A stretch of 64,000 nucleotides of DNA from assembly GCF_024138675.1 (NCBI RefSeq), contig NZ_CP090959.1, positions 2,821,501 to 2,885,500 of the forward strand. The letters are read 5' to 3'. The stretch is from Simiduia sp. 21SJ11W-1. GTDB lineage: Bacteria; Pseudomonadota; Gammaproteobacteria; Pseudomonadales; Cellvibrionaceae. Within the stretch, counting starts at the first letter, position 1; each line of letters starts with the position of its first letter. Positions 18,462-27,554 of the stretch are shown piece after piece. The notes under the pieces were generated by a model that was given only the letters and a program-made list of their open reading frames with translations, made no database searches and was not told where the DNA came from. The position numbers and the translations under genes are program-made.

Positions 18462-21164
18462 TTACAAATCCCACTTAACGCCAAGGCTTAAGGTGCGATC
18501 GGCCACTTCTTCCAGAATACGGTTGCCGTCCTGGGTAATGGTGCGCTGCTCATTAAGCAAGTTGGTTAGCCTTAAACGCAGGCTGATGTTTTCGTAGGGG
18601 TAGAATGCGTAGTTCAGATCCAGAGAATTAAATGGATCTTCGTATGCATCATCTGCGCCGTCGCGCGCGGCAAACGCAATGCGTGAACCAAAGTAGTTAT
18701 AGGCAAGTGTGGCACTGTGCATACCACTGGGCGCATCGTAACCAAACTGGATGTTGGCCACCTCACGGGAGTGGCCGGTCATGCGGCGCTCATTATTGGT
18801 TAGGCCTATGTCTTGATCGGTAATGGTAATTTCTGAATCACTCAGGGTCAGGTTGCCAGACACAAACAACCCTTCAAGGGCGTTATCCAGGCCCCAGAGC
18901 CACTCCATTTCCACGCCCATGAGTGAAGCTTTTTCGGCGTTCAAAAAGGTCAGCACCACATTGTCATCAGAGCCAGGCGCACGCACGGTTTCGATGGGGC
19001 TTTCAATGTCTTTGTAGAAGGCCGACAAGGTAAAACTGTTGCCGCTGTCAAAGAACCATTCAGCTCGGGCATCAAAATTTTGCAGATCTGAGGTCTCAAG
19101 GTAGGGATTGCCCACTACGCGGTAATCGGTTACCGGATCGATGTATTGCACAACTGCCACTTCACGTAAATCCGGGCGCACGGTGGTGCCACCGTAGCCC
19201 AACCGGAACTGGAACTGTTCGGCCCAAAAATTCTGCAGCATGTAGGTCATCGAAAGCGATGGATAACTCTTGGTTTCCGACACTACAATTTTTTCCAACT
19301 CCTCGTCGCTCACCCGCATCTGGTTCACAAAATCCAGCGTGTCGATGGGCAGCGCCACCTGCTTGAATGATTCACGACGCAGGCCTCCGGAGAAACGCCA
19401 AGTCAAATCCAGCGTTAAGTCGGCTTTACCGTACCAGGCATCCAACGTTTGCGCGGCCAAGTAAGACTCAGCCTCCGCCGAACCCAAAGAGGCGATAAAA
19501 CCGTTGCTACGCTTGGTGAGTTCATCTTCACCAAATACTTCGCCCGGTGTACCGCCCAGTGCATCCATGCTGGCATTGGAGGTATCGATGTTCACCGATG
19601 TGCCGATATAGGTACGATCTTTACGCGAGCCATCAAAGCCACCACTTAACTCCAGATCATAGGTTTCCCATGTAAGAGGCAGACGAACATCCCAGCCGTA
19701 GCTCTCTACGTTGTCTTCCATATCGGTGAAGCGAAAGATGGCCGCCTTAGACAACTCCTGCACGCGCGTGGAGTAGACTTCACCCGTTGCAACGTCGATG
19801 GATTCAATACCTTCAACGGCCACTTCATTGGGCTTTTCAGTGGTGGCGCGGCTATCGCTGTAGTACCAGTTCAGCACCATTTCATCAGCCCAACGCAATG
19901 GCAGCTCGTATATTGATTCGTTAAACGCCGCTACAATGTTGTGCTCACCTTTGGCCTGCCAGGTGTGCAACTCACGTTGTTCGTAGCGCAGATCGTAGGT
20001 AACAAAGCGGTTACCACTGTCTTTTTCGGCCTGGGTACCTTCATTAAAACCACGGGTAATGCTGGCTTCATCTTCGGTATTGCGAATGAACAAGTAATTC
20101 ACGTCAACTTTGTGATTCATGCCATGGTTTACACCTAGGCTGGTGTAACTATTGATGGACACTTCGTCGGTTGTGCTTATGGTGTTAGAGAAATTATTCT
20201 CTGGATTGCTGGCGCTGCGATTCACACGATCTTTATTTCGCGTTTTCTGATCGTAGGCACCCAGTGCGATAAAGCCAACATCCCAATCTTCCGACACGCC
20301 CCAGCGATAGCCCAAACCGCCTTTGATCTTTTGGTCTGCCCCGTTTTTCGAAGACTTGACATCAATATCGCGATTCAGCGATGACGCAATCTGGCGATTG
20401 ATATCTTGCGCCTCATTTACAGTGTGAAAGCCACCGTCGTAGTTCAGGGTTTTCAGAATATTGGCTACTGAAATGTCGCCGCGGTATTCGTTAATGGCTT
20501 GGGAAATTTCACCCGGCAGCGCGCGGGTGCCGTCGTCTACACCCCAGCGATCATCACCACCACCGGCGTAGGTGAGCCCATCTTTACCAGTACTTTCTGA
20601 ACTCCAACCGGTGCCGATAGACAGATTTACCAGCAGATCATCAGGCAATGCCCGGGTGCGGATGTCCACGTTACCGCCGCCAAAATTGGCGGGCATATCG
20701 GCGGAATATACCTTTTGTACTGCCAGTGACTGAATCACTTCGGCGGGAAAAATATCCAGCGGCAACACGTTGCGCTGCAAATCAGGCGACGGTACCAAGG
20801 CACCGTTCAACTGCGCAGACGAGTAGCGTTCACCCAAACCCCGCACGTAGATAAACTTATCATCCACCAGCGTCAGGCCGGGTACGCGCCTTAGCGCCGA
20901 GGCCACGTTAGGGTCGCCCACGCGCACAATCTGTTCACTGGAAATAATATCGGTAACCACATCGTATTCCAGGCGCTCTGCGATCACATCTTCGGCACTG
21001 CTGCGCTGGCGAGCGACTACCGTGACTTCTTCCAGGGGTTTGGCAATGCGAATGGTGGGCGCATCTGCCTCAACTGAATCGGCTTGAGCAAAACCGAAGG
21101 GGCTCACGCTGGCCATTACAGCCAGGGCCAGGGCGTTGCGCTGCCAGTGTTTTTTAGTGTTCAT
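18462..21164 (-). CDS. TonB-dependent outer-membrane receptor
   Basis: A 900-residue protein. A signal peptide ends near GFAQADS, a TonB-box-like EEVTVVA follows, then a plug domain with VRGLGERYSSAQLNG and PANFGGGNVDIRTR, and a long beta-barrel to the C-terminus, which ends LGVKWDL. It should import a ligand across the outer membrane with TonB energy. The ligand is unknown. It is downstream of the beta-helix lipoprotein gene (122-bp gap with a hairpin), and both probably answer to the PhoB-like sites in front of that gene. The ATG at 21164 has AAGG upstream; the frame stays open to 21236. Confidence 0.9.
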   Translation of the reverse strand: MNTKKHWQRNALALAVMASVSPFGFAQADSVEADAPTIRIAKPLEEVTVVARQRSSAEDVIAERLEYDVVTDIISSEQIVRVGDPNVASALRRVPGLTLVDDKFIYVRGLGERYSSAQLNGALVPSPDLQRNVLPLDIFPAEVIQSLAVQKVYSADMPANFGGGNVDIRTRALPDDLLVNLSIGTGWSSESTGKDGLTYAGGGDDRWGVDDGTRALPGEISQAINEYRGDISVANILKTLNYDGGFHTVNEAQDINRQIASSLNRDIDVKSSKNGADQKIKGGLGYRWGVSEDWDVGFIALGAYDQKTRNKDRVNRSASNPENNFSNTISTTDEVSINSYTSLGVNHGMNHKVDVNYLFIRNTEDEASITRGFNEGTQAEKDSGNRFVTYDLRYEQRELHTWQAKGEHNIVAAFNESIYELPLRWADEMVLNWYYSDSRATTEKPNEVAVEGIESIDVATGEVYSTRVQELSKAAIFRFTDMEDNVESYGWDVRLPLTWETYDLELSGGFDGSRKDRTYIGTSVNIDTSNASMDALGGTPGEVFGEDELTKRSNGFIASLGSAEAESYLAAQTLDAWYGKADLTLDLTWRFSGGLRRESFKQVALPIDTLDFVNQMRVSDEELEKIVVSETKSYPSLSMTYMLQNFWAEQFQFRLGYGGTTVRPDLREVAVVQYIDPVTDYRVVGNPYLETSDLQNFDARAEWFFDSGNSFTLSAFYKDIESPIETVRAPGSDDNVVLTFLNAEKASLMGVEMEWLWGLDNALEGLFVSGNLTLSDSEITITDQDIGLTNNERRMTGHSREVANIQFGYDAPSGMHSATLAYNYFGSRIAFAARDGADDAYEDPFNSLDLNYAFYPYENISLRLRLTNLLNEQRTITQDGNRILEEVADRTLSLGVKWDL

Positions 21165-21198
21165 TGTTGCTGACCTTTGTCGTATCTTGATGCAGAAA

Positions 21199-21235
21199 TG
21201 GGCCCGAACCTTGTTAGCCACACTGTTCGAGCCCA
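21199..21235 (-). other. Intergenic mRNA hairpin between lipoprotein and receptor genes
   Basis: GGGCCCGAAC (21200-21209) and GTTCGAGCCC (21225-21234) form a 10-11 bp stem with one mismatch. No T-run follows, so it is more likely a processing/stabilising or partial attenuation structure that lets the upstream lipoprotein message exceed the receptor message. That role is inference. Confidence 0.45.
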
Positions 21236-21286
21236 TCGTCTAAACCGGTGGCAGTGGTGGGCAAGCCCACCTCTGCCATCAGCGAA

Positions 21287-22858
21287 TTACTGCAGGCCCA
21301 GCGTCCAACCGGCCGTCCAGTCGTCATCGGCTACTACCGCACCGAAGTAAGTTGGCATTTCGAAGAAGTCATCATTCTTGCCATTGGATACGTCGGTAGT
21401 CATCACCGTGATGGCATTGCTGGAAGAATCCATCATCATGCCCTGGGTGTAGATGCCGTCTACCACAGCTGCACCGGCCGGGTTGCTTTCAACAAAGTTA
21501 TTGGCCGACGCGTTGAAAAAGTTGGTGGTGTTGAAGCTGCTGCCGGCAGGTAAATCGTCAGAACCGGCATTCTTAACAGGCTCTGAGCAAGACAAAATGG
21601 TGGAATCAACAATCAGCTTGCCGTTTTCAGCATTCTGAACGGTGCCCGTGCTGTTGATCTCAAAGCACTCGTTGCCACCCGCAGGGGATACAACAATAGA
21701 GTTGTAGATTTCCGCCTCTGCTCCGTGGCGCAACAGGAAGCCTTCACTATCGCCGTGGGTGCCGTTGTCATTGCCTGAGGTTAAGCAGGTGATGTTGGAT
21801 AAAATCGGGTGAGACATGGGCGCAATCAGCCAGTCTGCCGGGTTAGATGCATCGGCTGGGCGTTTGTCGGAGATGTTGTCGCCTTCAATACAGCGGTTGC
21901 CATTGTCTGATGCGTGCTTGATCAGCGCGTATTGGATTTTACCTACGTAGCCGTCTGAGAAGTCCAGCGAGTCGTCGCGCACGTTTACCAGTACCGCGTG
22001 GGATACGTTTACAGCACCACCGAAGAATTCAAAACCGTCATCAAAGGTGTTGTACACCTGCACGTGATCAACCACGGTGCCGGAACCTACGGCGTTAAAG
22101 GTAATGCCGTTAAGTTCGTCACCGGTCACTACGGCGAAGCCTGAGTGCTTTACTACCACATACTTGAGTGAGCCTGAGCTCTCTTCATTATTGTTGCCAC
22201 CGTAGTAGGATTCCTGCCCCTCAGATTGCACAGCACAGGTGCCATTAGTGCGCTCATCATCAGTACAGTTGTTGGTAATGCCGTTTCCGTTAATCATGAT
22301 GCCGCCCCACAGGCTTACCGCATTTTCAGCCGCTGTGTTGGTCACCAGGTCGGAATATCCGGAGAAGATAATGGGTGCGGCTGAGGTGCCGTTGGCGATG
22401 ATGCGTGAGCCACGGGAAATGCGCACATAGTCGCTCGGGTTAGAGAAGGCCAGCTTGTTACCGGCAGCGATAGTTAGCGTTGGGCCATCGCCTTCTTGCG
22501 GCACGGGCACACCGGCTGCGATATCAGCCGGGGTTACGTCTTCGCCTACAAACAGGCTGCTTTCGAAAATGTGCACACCCGAGATAAACGGAATGGTGAG
22601 GTCCGCCACCAGTGGTTTGTTTACCCCAACGAAAGTGGAATCGTAAAAACAGTTATTGCCATCAAACGAGCCTATCAGTGTTTGGCCATCAACCGCGTAG
22701 CTGGCGCAAGGGTTGTTGTCGCCAGAACCACCACCGCTAACAACGCTGTTATCCACTGAATTATCGATATTGGTTGGCTGAACATTTACGTCGCCACCAC
22801 CACAGGCCATAAGGGCGGCTGCCAGCGTATTGAGTGCAAGTATGTGCTTGAGTTTCAT
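21287..22858 (-). CDS. Lipoprotein with parallel beta-helix character
   Basis: A 523-residue lipoprotein: signal with lipobox LMAC, lipidated Cys19, followed by Gly and a flexible Gly/Asn/Ser linker. The body is rich in Gly, Asn, Asp and short hydrophobic strands (ISRGSRIIANGTSAAPIIFS, VVKHSGFAVVTGDELNGITF, YNTFDDGFEFFGGAVNVSHA), which suggests right-handed parallel beta-helix coils. It has no recognisable catalytic site. It is first in an operon with the TonB receptor, which suggests surface capture of the same ligand. Two PhoB-box-like sites and a matched -10 lie upstream. Confidence 0.75.
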   Translation of the reverse strand: MKLKHILALNTLAAALMACGGGDVNVQPTNIDNSVDNSVVSGGGSGDNNPCASYAVDGQTLIGSFDGNNCFYDSTFVGVNKPLVADLTIPFISGVHIFESSLFVGEDVTPADIAAGVPVPQEGDGPTLTIAAGNKLAFSNPSDYVRISRGSRIIANGTSAAPIIFSGYSDLVTNTAAENAVSLWGGIMINGNGITNNCTDDERTNGTCAVQSEGQESYYGGNNNEESSGSLKYVVVKHSGFAVVTGDELNGITFNAVGSGTVVDHVQVYNTFDDGFEFFGGAVNVSHAVLVNVRDDSLDFSDGYVGKIQYALIKHASDNGNRCIEGDNISDKRPADASNPADWLIAPMSHPILSNITCLTSGNDNGTHGDSEGFLLRHGAEAEIYNSIVVSPAGGNECFEINSTGTVQNAENGKLIVDSTILSCSEPVKNAGSDDLPAGSSFNTTNFFNASANNFVESNPAGAAVVDGIYTQGMMMDSSSNAITVMTTDVSNGKNDDFFEMPTYFGAVVADDDWTAGWTLGLQ

Positions 22859-22938
22859 GGAATCGTCTCCTAACGATGATCATTTGTAGGTAGGTGAGAA
22901 GGCTCTTACGGCCGGTATGTGGCTCACTTGGGAAGGAG

Positions 22939-22972
22939 ATACTAGCGTTCCAAAATGACAAAACTCAGTCAC
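22939..22972 (-). promoter_or_regulatory. PhoB-box-like site with -10, proximal
   Basis: On the minus strand, TGACT and TGTCA start exactly 11 bases apart (22956-22971 on the + strand), the spacing of Pho-box repeats, and TAGTAT (22939-22944) lies where the -10 hexamer of a PhoB-dependent promoter is expected, about ten bases beyond. The first half-site is imperfect. Confidence 0.5.
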
Positions 22973-23008
22973 TTTTATGTCGGCTTTGCGACCATAAAAT
23001 GGCATGCA

Positions 23009-23028
23009 GATGACAAAAATTTGACACT
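23009..23028 (-). promoter_or_regulatory. PhoB-box-like site, distal
   Basis: On the minus strand GTGTCAAATTTTTGTCAT has two exact TGTCA repeats starting 11 bases apart with an A/T-rich spacer, close to the CTGTCAT-type Pho-box consensus. It lies 55 bases (five 11-bp steps) upstream of the proximal site. A possible -10 (TTTTAT) lies about ten bases beyond. Confidence 0.55.
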
Positions 23029-23040
23029 ATTAAGAAAATT

Positions 23041-23059
23041 TACCTTAAGGCTTAAGGTA
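23041..23059. promoter_or_regulatory. Operator-like perfect palindrome
   Basis: TACCTTAAG-G-CTTAAGGTA is a perfect 9-bp inverted repeat with a one-base centre, between the divergent lipoprotein and EAL-protein genes, 109 bases before the latter. The binding protein is unknown. The rest of the 309-bp gap holds the two Pho-like sites and A/T-rich promoter DNA. Confidence 0.5.
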
Positions 23060-23167
23060 AACCGCCGATACAAATACTGCAGCCCGAGCGGCGAAAACGC
23101 CCCCGTATGCTAGGCTCAGAGCTATATTGGCTATTCATTTCACACCATCACAGCAGGAACTGCCGCG

Positions 23168-26100
23168 TTGACCCGAGCCCTCACCCTACCGCTGGTGTTA
23201 TTGCTTGCCCTTTGCTGGGCACCACACGCCCTGCCAAACACAGAGGTAAGCCTGCAACTGCCCTGGGATCACGAATATCGCTACGCGGGCTATTACGCCG
23301 CTGAAGATGAGGGGTACTACAAAGATTACGGGCTGGGGGTCGAAATTCGCAGCGGTTTCACCCATACCGGTGAGCGACTAGACCCCATAACAGAGGTGCT
23401 CGCCGGGCGCGCCACCTTCGGCGTTGCGGGTATTGAATTGCTCTATCACCCAGAGGCCAGCCAGCAGCTGAGAATCCTGGCGCCCATATTCCAACAAACG
23501 GCCACCTCGCTGTTCAGCTTGCAAGACACGCCCCTTGGCAAGCTACAAGACTTGGTGGGCAAGCGCATTGCATACCTTGCAGCCAGCAGCGAACTACACG
23601 AGTTGAAATCATTGTTGCGCCAGCTCGGCATAGATACGCATACCATGAGTTTTGTGGCAAGCCCAGCCCCCCTGGAGTTACTGACCCAAGGCGCGGCAGA
23701 CGTGATTCTCGGTTACAGCCCGCGCTTGCAATATCAGGCACAAAAAAAGAACCTGCCGATCAACGAATTATCGCTCGGGTTGTTTCAGCGCCGCCACTAC
23801 AGCGACATACTCTTTACCCGTGCCGACACCCTGCAACGCAAGCCCGTAAAGGTGGCCAATTTCATAGAGGCAACCAAGCAGGGCTGGCTGCTTGCGCTGG
23901 AAAATCCCACAGCCGTGGTGAACACTATCTTGCGCAAATACCCGCAAACCCATTTGGATCAAAACAATCTGGCCGCTTATAACACCTATATCGCCAAAGC
24001 CTTGCCCAACTTTATTCAATACCCAGCGGTACCTATCGGCTTTTCAGATCCGGTACGCTGGCAGGTGGTGGTAGATTCGCTTTTGCAAATTGGCGCCCTG
24101 ACAACCCCGCTCAATATCAACAGCATGCTTTGGCGCCCGCAACAAGATGGGAAGAACCTGTATGAGCTGCTGCCGTTTCTGGCGGGCATCTGCCTGAGTA
24201 TTGGCCTGATTTTATTTTTTGTAATTCGCGGGCGACACCAGCCGCTTTTGTTAGCGCTGGCCGTTACGGTGGTATTGGGCACGCTGGCTATCGAACGTTG
24301 GCTTATAAGCCAAAAGCAGGAATTGCTGCGCTTAAGCCTTTTGGAAAGCAACATGCAAATGCGGGCGCAAATTGAAGGCGTGCTCAACAATACCCTTACC
24401 GGCATTCACGGCATGGCCACCTATGTAAGCGCACAGCCGGATATTTCGCAAAGGGATTTTAAAGATTTTGCCGCAGCCATGATGCGCCGCGACCCAAGCA
24501 TCCGCAACATTGTACTGGCGCCGGATTTGGTGGTGAGCTACGTCTATCCGATGAAAGGAAACGAGGCCGCCCTGGGGCTTGATTACCACAAAAACGATGC
24601 CCAGCGCGAAGCGGCATTCCGGGTGCGTGATCGCGGTGAAATGGTATTGGCCGGCCCCCTTGAGCTGGTGCAAGGTGGCCAGGCCTTTATTGCCCGTGCG
24701 CCAGTGTTCATCAATTCAAACGGTGGTGAACTCCGCTTTTGGGGGCTGGTAGCCGCACCCATAGACGCAGCGCGCCTGCTGTTGCGCACCGGCCTTGACC
24801 CCAAATATTTACTAACACCAGGCAAACCCGTTACCGCTACCACCATCGCCATTCGCGGCAAAGACGGCAAGGGCACATTGGGCGAGGTGTTTTACGGCGA
24901 CCCCGCGGTATTTAACAACCCCGAGGCACTCACAGTTCCCATCAATATCGGCAGCGACTCCTGGATGCTGGCCACACTACCACCACAGGGCACCGCACTT
25001 GAGCCGCAAACCCTGTTCGCCACCCGCGCCACAGCGCTATTGGTGTTTATTATTTTCTGCATGCTCATATCGCTCTTGCGCCGCCAGGAAAACCGGCGCG
25101 AACTCTACGAGGAAAATATTCGCCAAAACCAACGCCTGCTCACCGAAATTGGCGACATGGCGCAGGTGGCAGGCTTACGCATTGTCAACGGCAACACCGT
25201 CACGGAGATCAGCGCCCAGGCGTTCAACATTATGCAAATGGACGTGCGCACGCCGCCGTTTTCTGCAGATGATCTCACTAAAAATTTAAGCCGCGTTGCA
25301 GGGCTAAAATTACTGTTCGTTATGCGCAAATGCCAGGAAAGCGGTGAACGCCAGCAAACTGAAATTCAGGTAGACCACCCAGACGGCAAAGTTCAGTGGA
25401 TTAAAGTCATCTTCAGCCCCCAGGGTAGAAACGAGTTAATAGGCGCAATTCAAGATATCACCCGTCAAAAGGTGAACGAGAACACCATTCGCGAACAAGC
25501 CACAATGGACAGGATTACCCAGCTGCCTAACCGCTGGTTTTTCACAGAGCAAACGGCCATTGAGCTTACCAAAGCCAAGCGTGAGAACACCAAAGTTGCA
25601 CTACTGTTTATTGATGTTGATAACTTCAAATCCATTAACGACAGCTTAGGTCACGCCACCGGTGATGACTTTCTGCGCGCCATTGCGGCACGGCTGAGAG
25701 CCTGCACGCGCGAATCTGACGTGGTAGCAAGATTGGGCGGCGATGAATTCACCGTACTGCTTACCAACATTGAAGACTATAAAAATGCCTTCAAAGTGGC
25801 CGAGCAAATTATCCGCTCCATGAACCAGGCCTTCATGCTGCTGGGCAATCAAATTTTCTCAAGTGTCAGTATTGGCATTTCGGTTTTTCCTGAAGATGCC
25901 ACCACTACCGAAACGCTGCTGAGCCATGCAGATCAAGCCATGTATGCCAGCAAACAAAGTGGTAAAAATAATGCCAGCTTTTTCACCCTGGCCATGCAAG
26001 AACATTCTGAGCGCCAGCACTGGATATACAACGAGCTGGTGCAAGCCATTGAAGAAGATCAGCTGTCTGTGGCTTACCAGCCAATTTTCAACCTGGCAGA

Positions 26101-26785
26101 TGAATCCATTGCCGATTGCGAGGCCCTAGCGCGCTGGTACAGGCCAGACGGTGAAACCATTTCGCCGGCTGAATTTATTCCCGTAGCCGAAAGTTCAGGG
26201 CTTATTAGCCGCCTGGATTTAGTGGTGTTAAGAAAAAGCCTGACGCTACTTACGCAAACCAAGAACATGGGTGTTTCGGTAAACATTTCGCCCAGGCTCT
26301 TTCATGAAACTGAAAAAGGCTTTGCCAATTGGCGTGCACAACTGCTGGAACACCCGCAAAAAACGCGGGTAACCGTTGAAATTACCGAGCGGCTATTGGT
26401 TGACGACCGGCTGGACGCCGAGGCCCTGCTGGCCGAGCTGCAGCGCGAAGGCCTGGACATTTCACTCGACGACTTCGGCACAGGCTATTCATCGTTGAGC
26501 TATCTGTCGCGATTTAATGTAAACAAGCTCAAGATTGATCGCTCGTTCGTCATGGCCATCGGGCGCAGCAAAACACAGGAAACATTAATTGAAACCATTC
26601 TCAGCATGGGTGAAAAGCTGGGTATAGATGTGGTTGCCGAAGGTATTGAAACCCAAGAGCAACTCGACTTTCTACGCAACCGCGGCTGCCGCTACGGGCA
26701 GGGATTTTTTCTGGCCAAGCCCATGCCCGATGTTCAGCTGATCAAACTCCTGGGAGAAAAAAATGCAGCGCCCACTACGCACTAG
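23168..26785 (+). CDS. Substrate-binding/CHASE/PAS/GGDEF/EAL fusion protein
   Basis: A 1205-residue membrane protein. In order: a signal peptide, an NMT1/THI5-like periplasmic binding domain (about 25-315), membrane helices near 335 and 360, a second extracytoplasmic CHASE domain (about 395-600), a membrane helix near 625-645, PAS (about 650-770), GGDEF (RLGGDEF near 856, with an RESD inhibitory site), and EAL (CEALARW near 984, DDFGTGYSSL near 1101). Both c-di-GMP domains look catalytically intact. The ligand is probably a small thiamine-precursor or nucleobase-like molecule. The start is TTG at 23168 with AGGA nine bases upstream. The 3' end overlaps the Tsx-like gene. Confidence 0.88.
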   Translation: MTRALTLPLVLLLALCWAPHALPNTEVSLQLPWDHEYRYAGYYAAEDEGYYKDYGLGVEIRSGFTHTGERLDPITEVLAGRATFGVAGIELLYHPEASQQLRILAPIFQQTATSLFSLQDTPLGKLQDLVGKRIAYLAASSELHELKSLLRQLGIDTHTMSFVASPAPLELLTQGAADVILGYSPRLQYQAQKKNLPINELSLGLFQRRHYSDILFTRADTLQRKPVKVANFIEATKQGWLLALENPTAVVNTILRKYPQTHLDQNNLAAYNTYIAKALPNFIQYPAVPIGFSDPVRWQVVVDSLLQIGALTTPLNINSMLWRPQQDGKNLYELLPFLAGICLSIGLILFFVIRGRHQPLLLALAVTVVLGTLAIERWLISQKQELLRLSLLESNMQMRAQIEGVLNNTLTGIHGMATYVSAQPDISQRDFKDFAAAMMRRDPSIRNIVLAPDLVVSYVYPMKGNEAALGLDYHKNDAQREAAFRVRDRGEMVLAGPLELVQGGQAFIARAPVFINSNGGELRFWGLVAAPIDAARLLLRTGLDPKYLLTPGKPVTATTIAIRGKDGKGTLGEVFYGDPAVFNNPEALTVPINIGSDSWMLATLPPQGTALEPQTLFATRATALLVFIIFCMLISLLRRQENRRELYEENIRQNQRLLTEIGDMAQVAGLRIVNGNTVTEISAQAFNIMQMDVRTPPFSADDLTKNLSRVAGLKLLFVMRKCQESGERQQTEIQVDHPDGKVQWIKVIFSPQGRNELIGAIQDITRQKVNENTIREQATMDRITQLPNRWFFTEQTAIELTKAKRENTKVALLFIDVDNFKSINDSLGHATGDDFLRAIAARLRACTRESDVVARLGGDEFTVLLTNIEDYKNAFKVAEQIIRSMNQAFMLLGNQIFSSVSIGISVFPEDATTTETLLSHADQAMYASKQSGKNNASFFTLAMQEHSERQHWIYNELVQAIEEDQLSVAYQPIFNLADESIADCEALARWYRPDGETISPAEFIPVAESSGLISRLDLVVLRKSLTLLTQTKNMGVSVNISPRLFHETEKGFANWRAQLLEHPQKTRVTVEITERLLVDDRLDAEALLAELQREGLDISLDDFGTGYSSLSYLSRFNVNKLKIDRSFVMAIGRSKTQETLIETILSMGEKLGIDVVAEGIETQEQLDFLRNRGCRYGQGFFLAKPMPDVQLIKLLGEKNAAPTTH

Positions 26786-27473
26786 CAACACACTTGCCAT
26801 TACAAGCCTGCTCAGCCTCAGCGCTGCCCTGCCATGCGCCGCCATGGACGTAAGCCTTTCAGGCCTCTATGGCGACAACTATGCGGTAGAGCCCGAGCGC
26901 CAGGCCACCGCCACGCTGGAAGTGGTAGCCTGGGGCAGCTGGGGCGATTTGTTTTCCTTTGTGGATTACAAAAGCTTCCCCGGCAGCGATGCCGCCAACA
27001 GCTGGTACGGTGAAATTGCACCGCGATTTAAATTGATAGACGGCGAAATGCCCCTTTATGCAGCCTTTACCTACGAGCGTGGCAAGGGCGATACCGAAGC
27101 TTATTTGGGTGGGCTGGGCACAGATTTTAAAGTGCAGGGCTTTAAATTTTTAAAGGCCAATGTCTACTACCGGGATTCACCCAATCACACAGGCCACGGC
27201 TGGCAAACCACGGTGTCTTGGGCCTACCCTTTTGCCAACGAACACTGGGTGATTGATGGCTACATAGACTGGGTTTTCAGCACTGAGGAAACCGAACCAC
27301 ACCTGCACTTTAACCCGCAAATAAAGTGGGACATGCAAAAAGCCTTAGGCTCATCAATGCGGTGGTATGTGGGGCTGGAGTATGACTACTGGTATAACAA
27401 ATTCGGAATAGACAACGATATTCTAGAAAGCCGGCAAAACACCGCAAGCCTGCTGGTCAAGCTGCACTTTTAA
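26763..27473 (+). CDS. Tsx-like outer-membrane channel
   Basis: A 236-residue protein with a signal peptide (cleavage near PCAAMD) and an amphipathic, aromatic-rich beta-barrel pattern: VAWGSWGDLFSFVDYK, WYGEIAPRFKL, WYVGLEYDYWYNKFG, final LLVKLHF. This resembles the nucleoside-specific Tsx/OmpK channel group. The ATG at 26763 lies inside the 3' end of the EAL-protein gene (23-bp overlap) behind GGGAGAAAAAA, so the two are translationally coupled. The link suggests that the sensor recognises what the channel admits. The substrate is not proven by sequence. Confidence 0.75.
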   Translation: MQRPLRTSNTLAITSLLSLSAALPCAAMDVSLSGLYGDNYAVEPERQATATLEVVAWGSWGDLFSFVDYKSFPGSDAANSWYGEIAPRFKLIDGEMPLYAAFTYERGKGDTEAYLGGLGTDFKVQGFKFLKANVYYRDSPNHTGHGWQTTVSWAYPFANEHWVIDGYIDWVFSTEETEPHLHFNPQIKWDMQKALGSSMRWYVGLEYDYWYNKFGIDNDILESRQNTASLLVKLHF

Positions 27474-27499
27474 CCCGCCAAGGCCTGTAACCCCCGTGT

Positions 27500-27533
27500 A
27501 AAAAAAGCCCGCACTTCGCCAGGAAGTGCGGGC
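27500..27533 (-). terminator. Rho-independent terminator of the slyD gene
   Basis: GCCCGCACTTC/GGAAGTGCGGGC with a short loop (27507-27533) and seven A's on the left. It reads as a stem plus T-run on the minus strand, 22 bases after the slyD stop. It may also serve the converging Tsx-like gene. Confidence 0.85.
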
Positions 27534-27554
27534 ACATCTTAACTTCCTGACACC

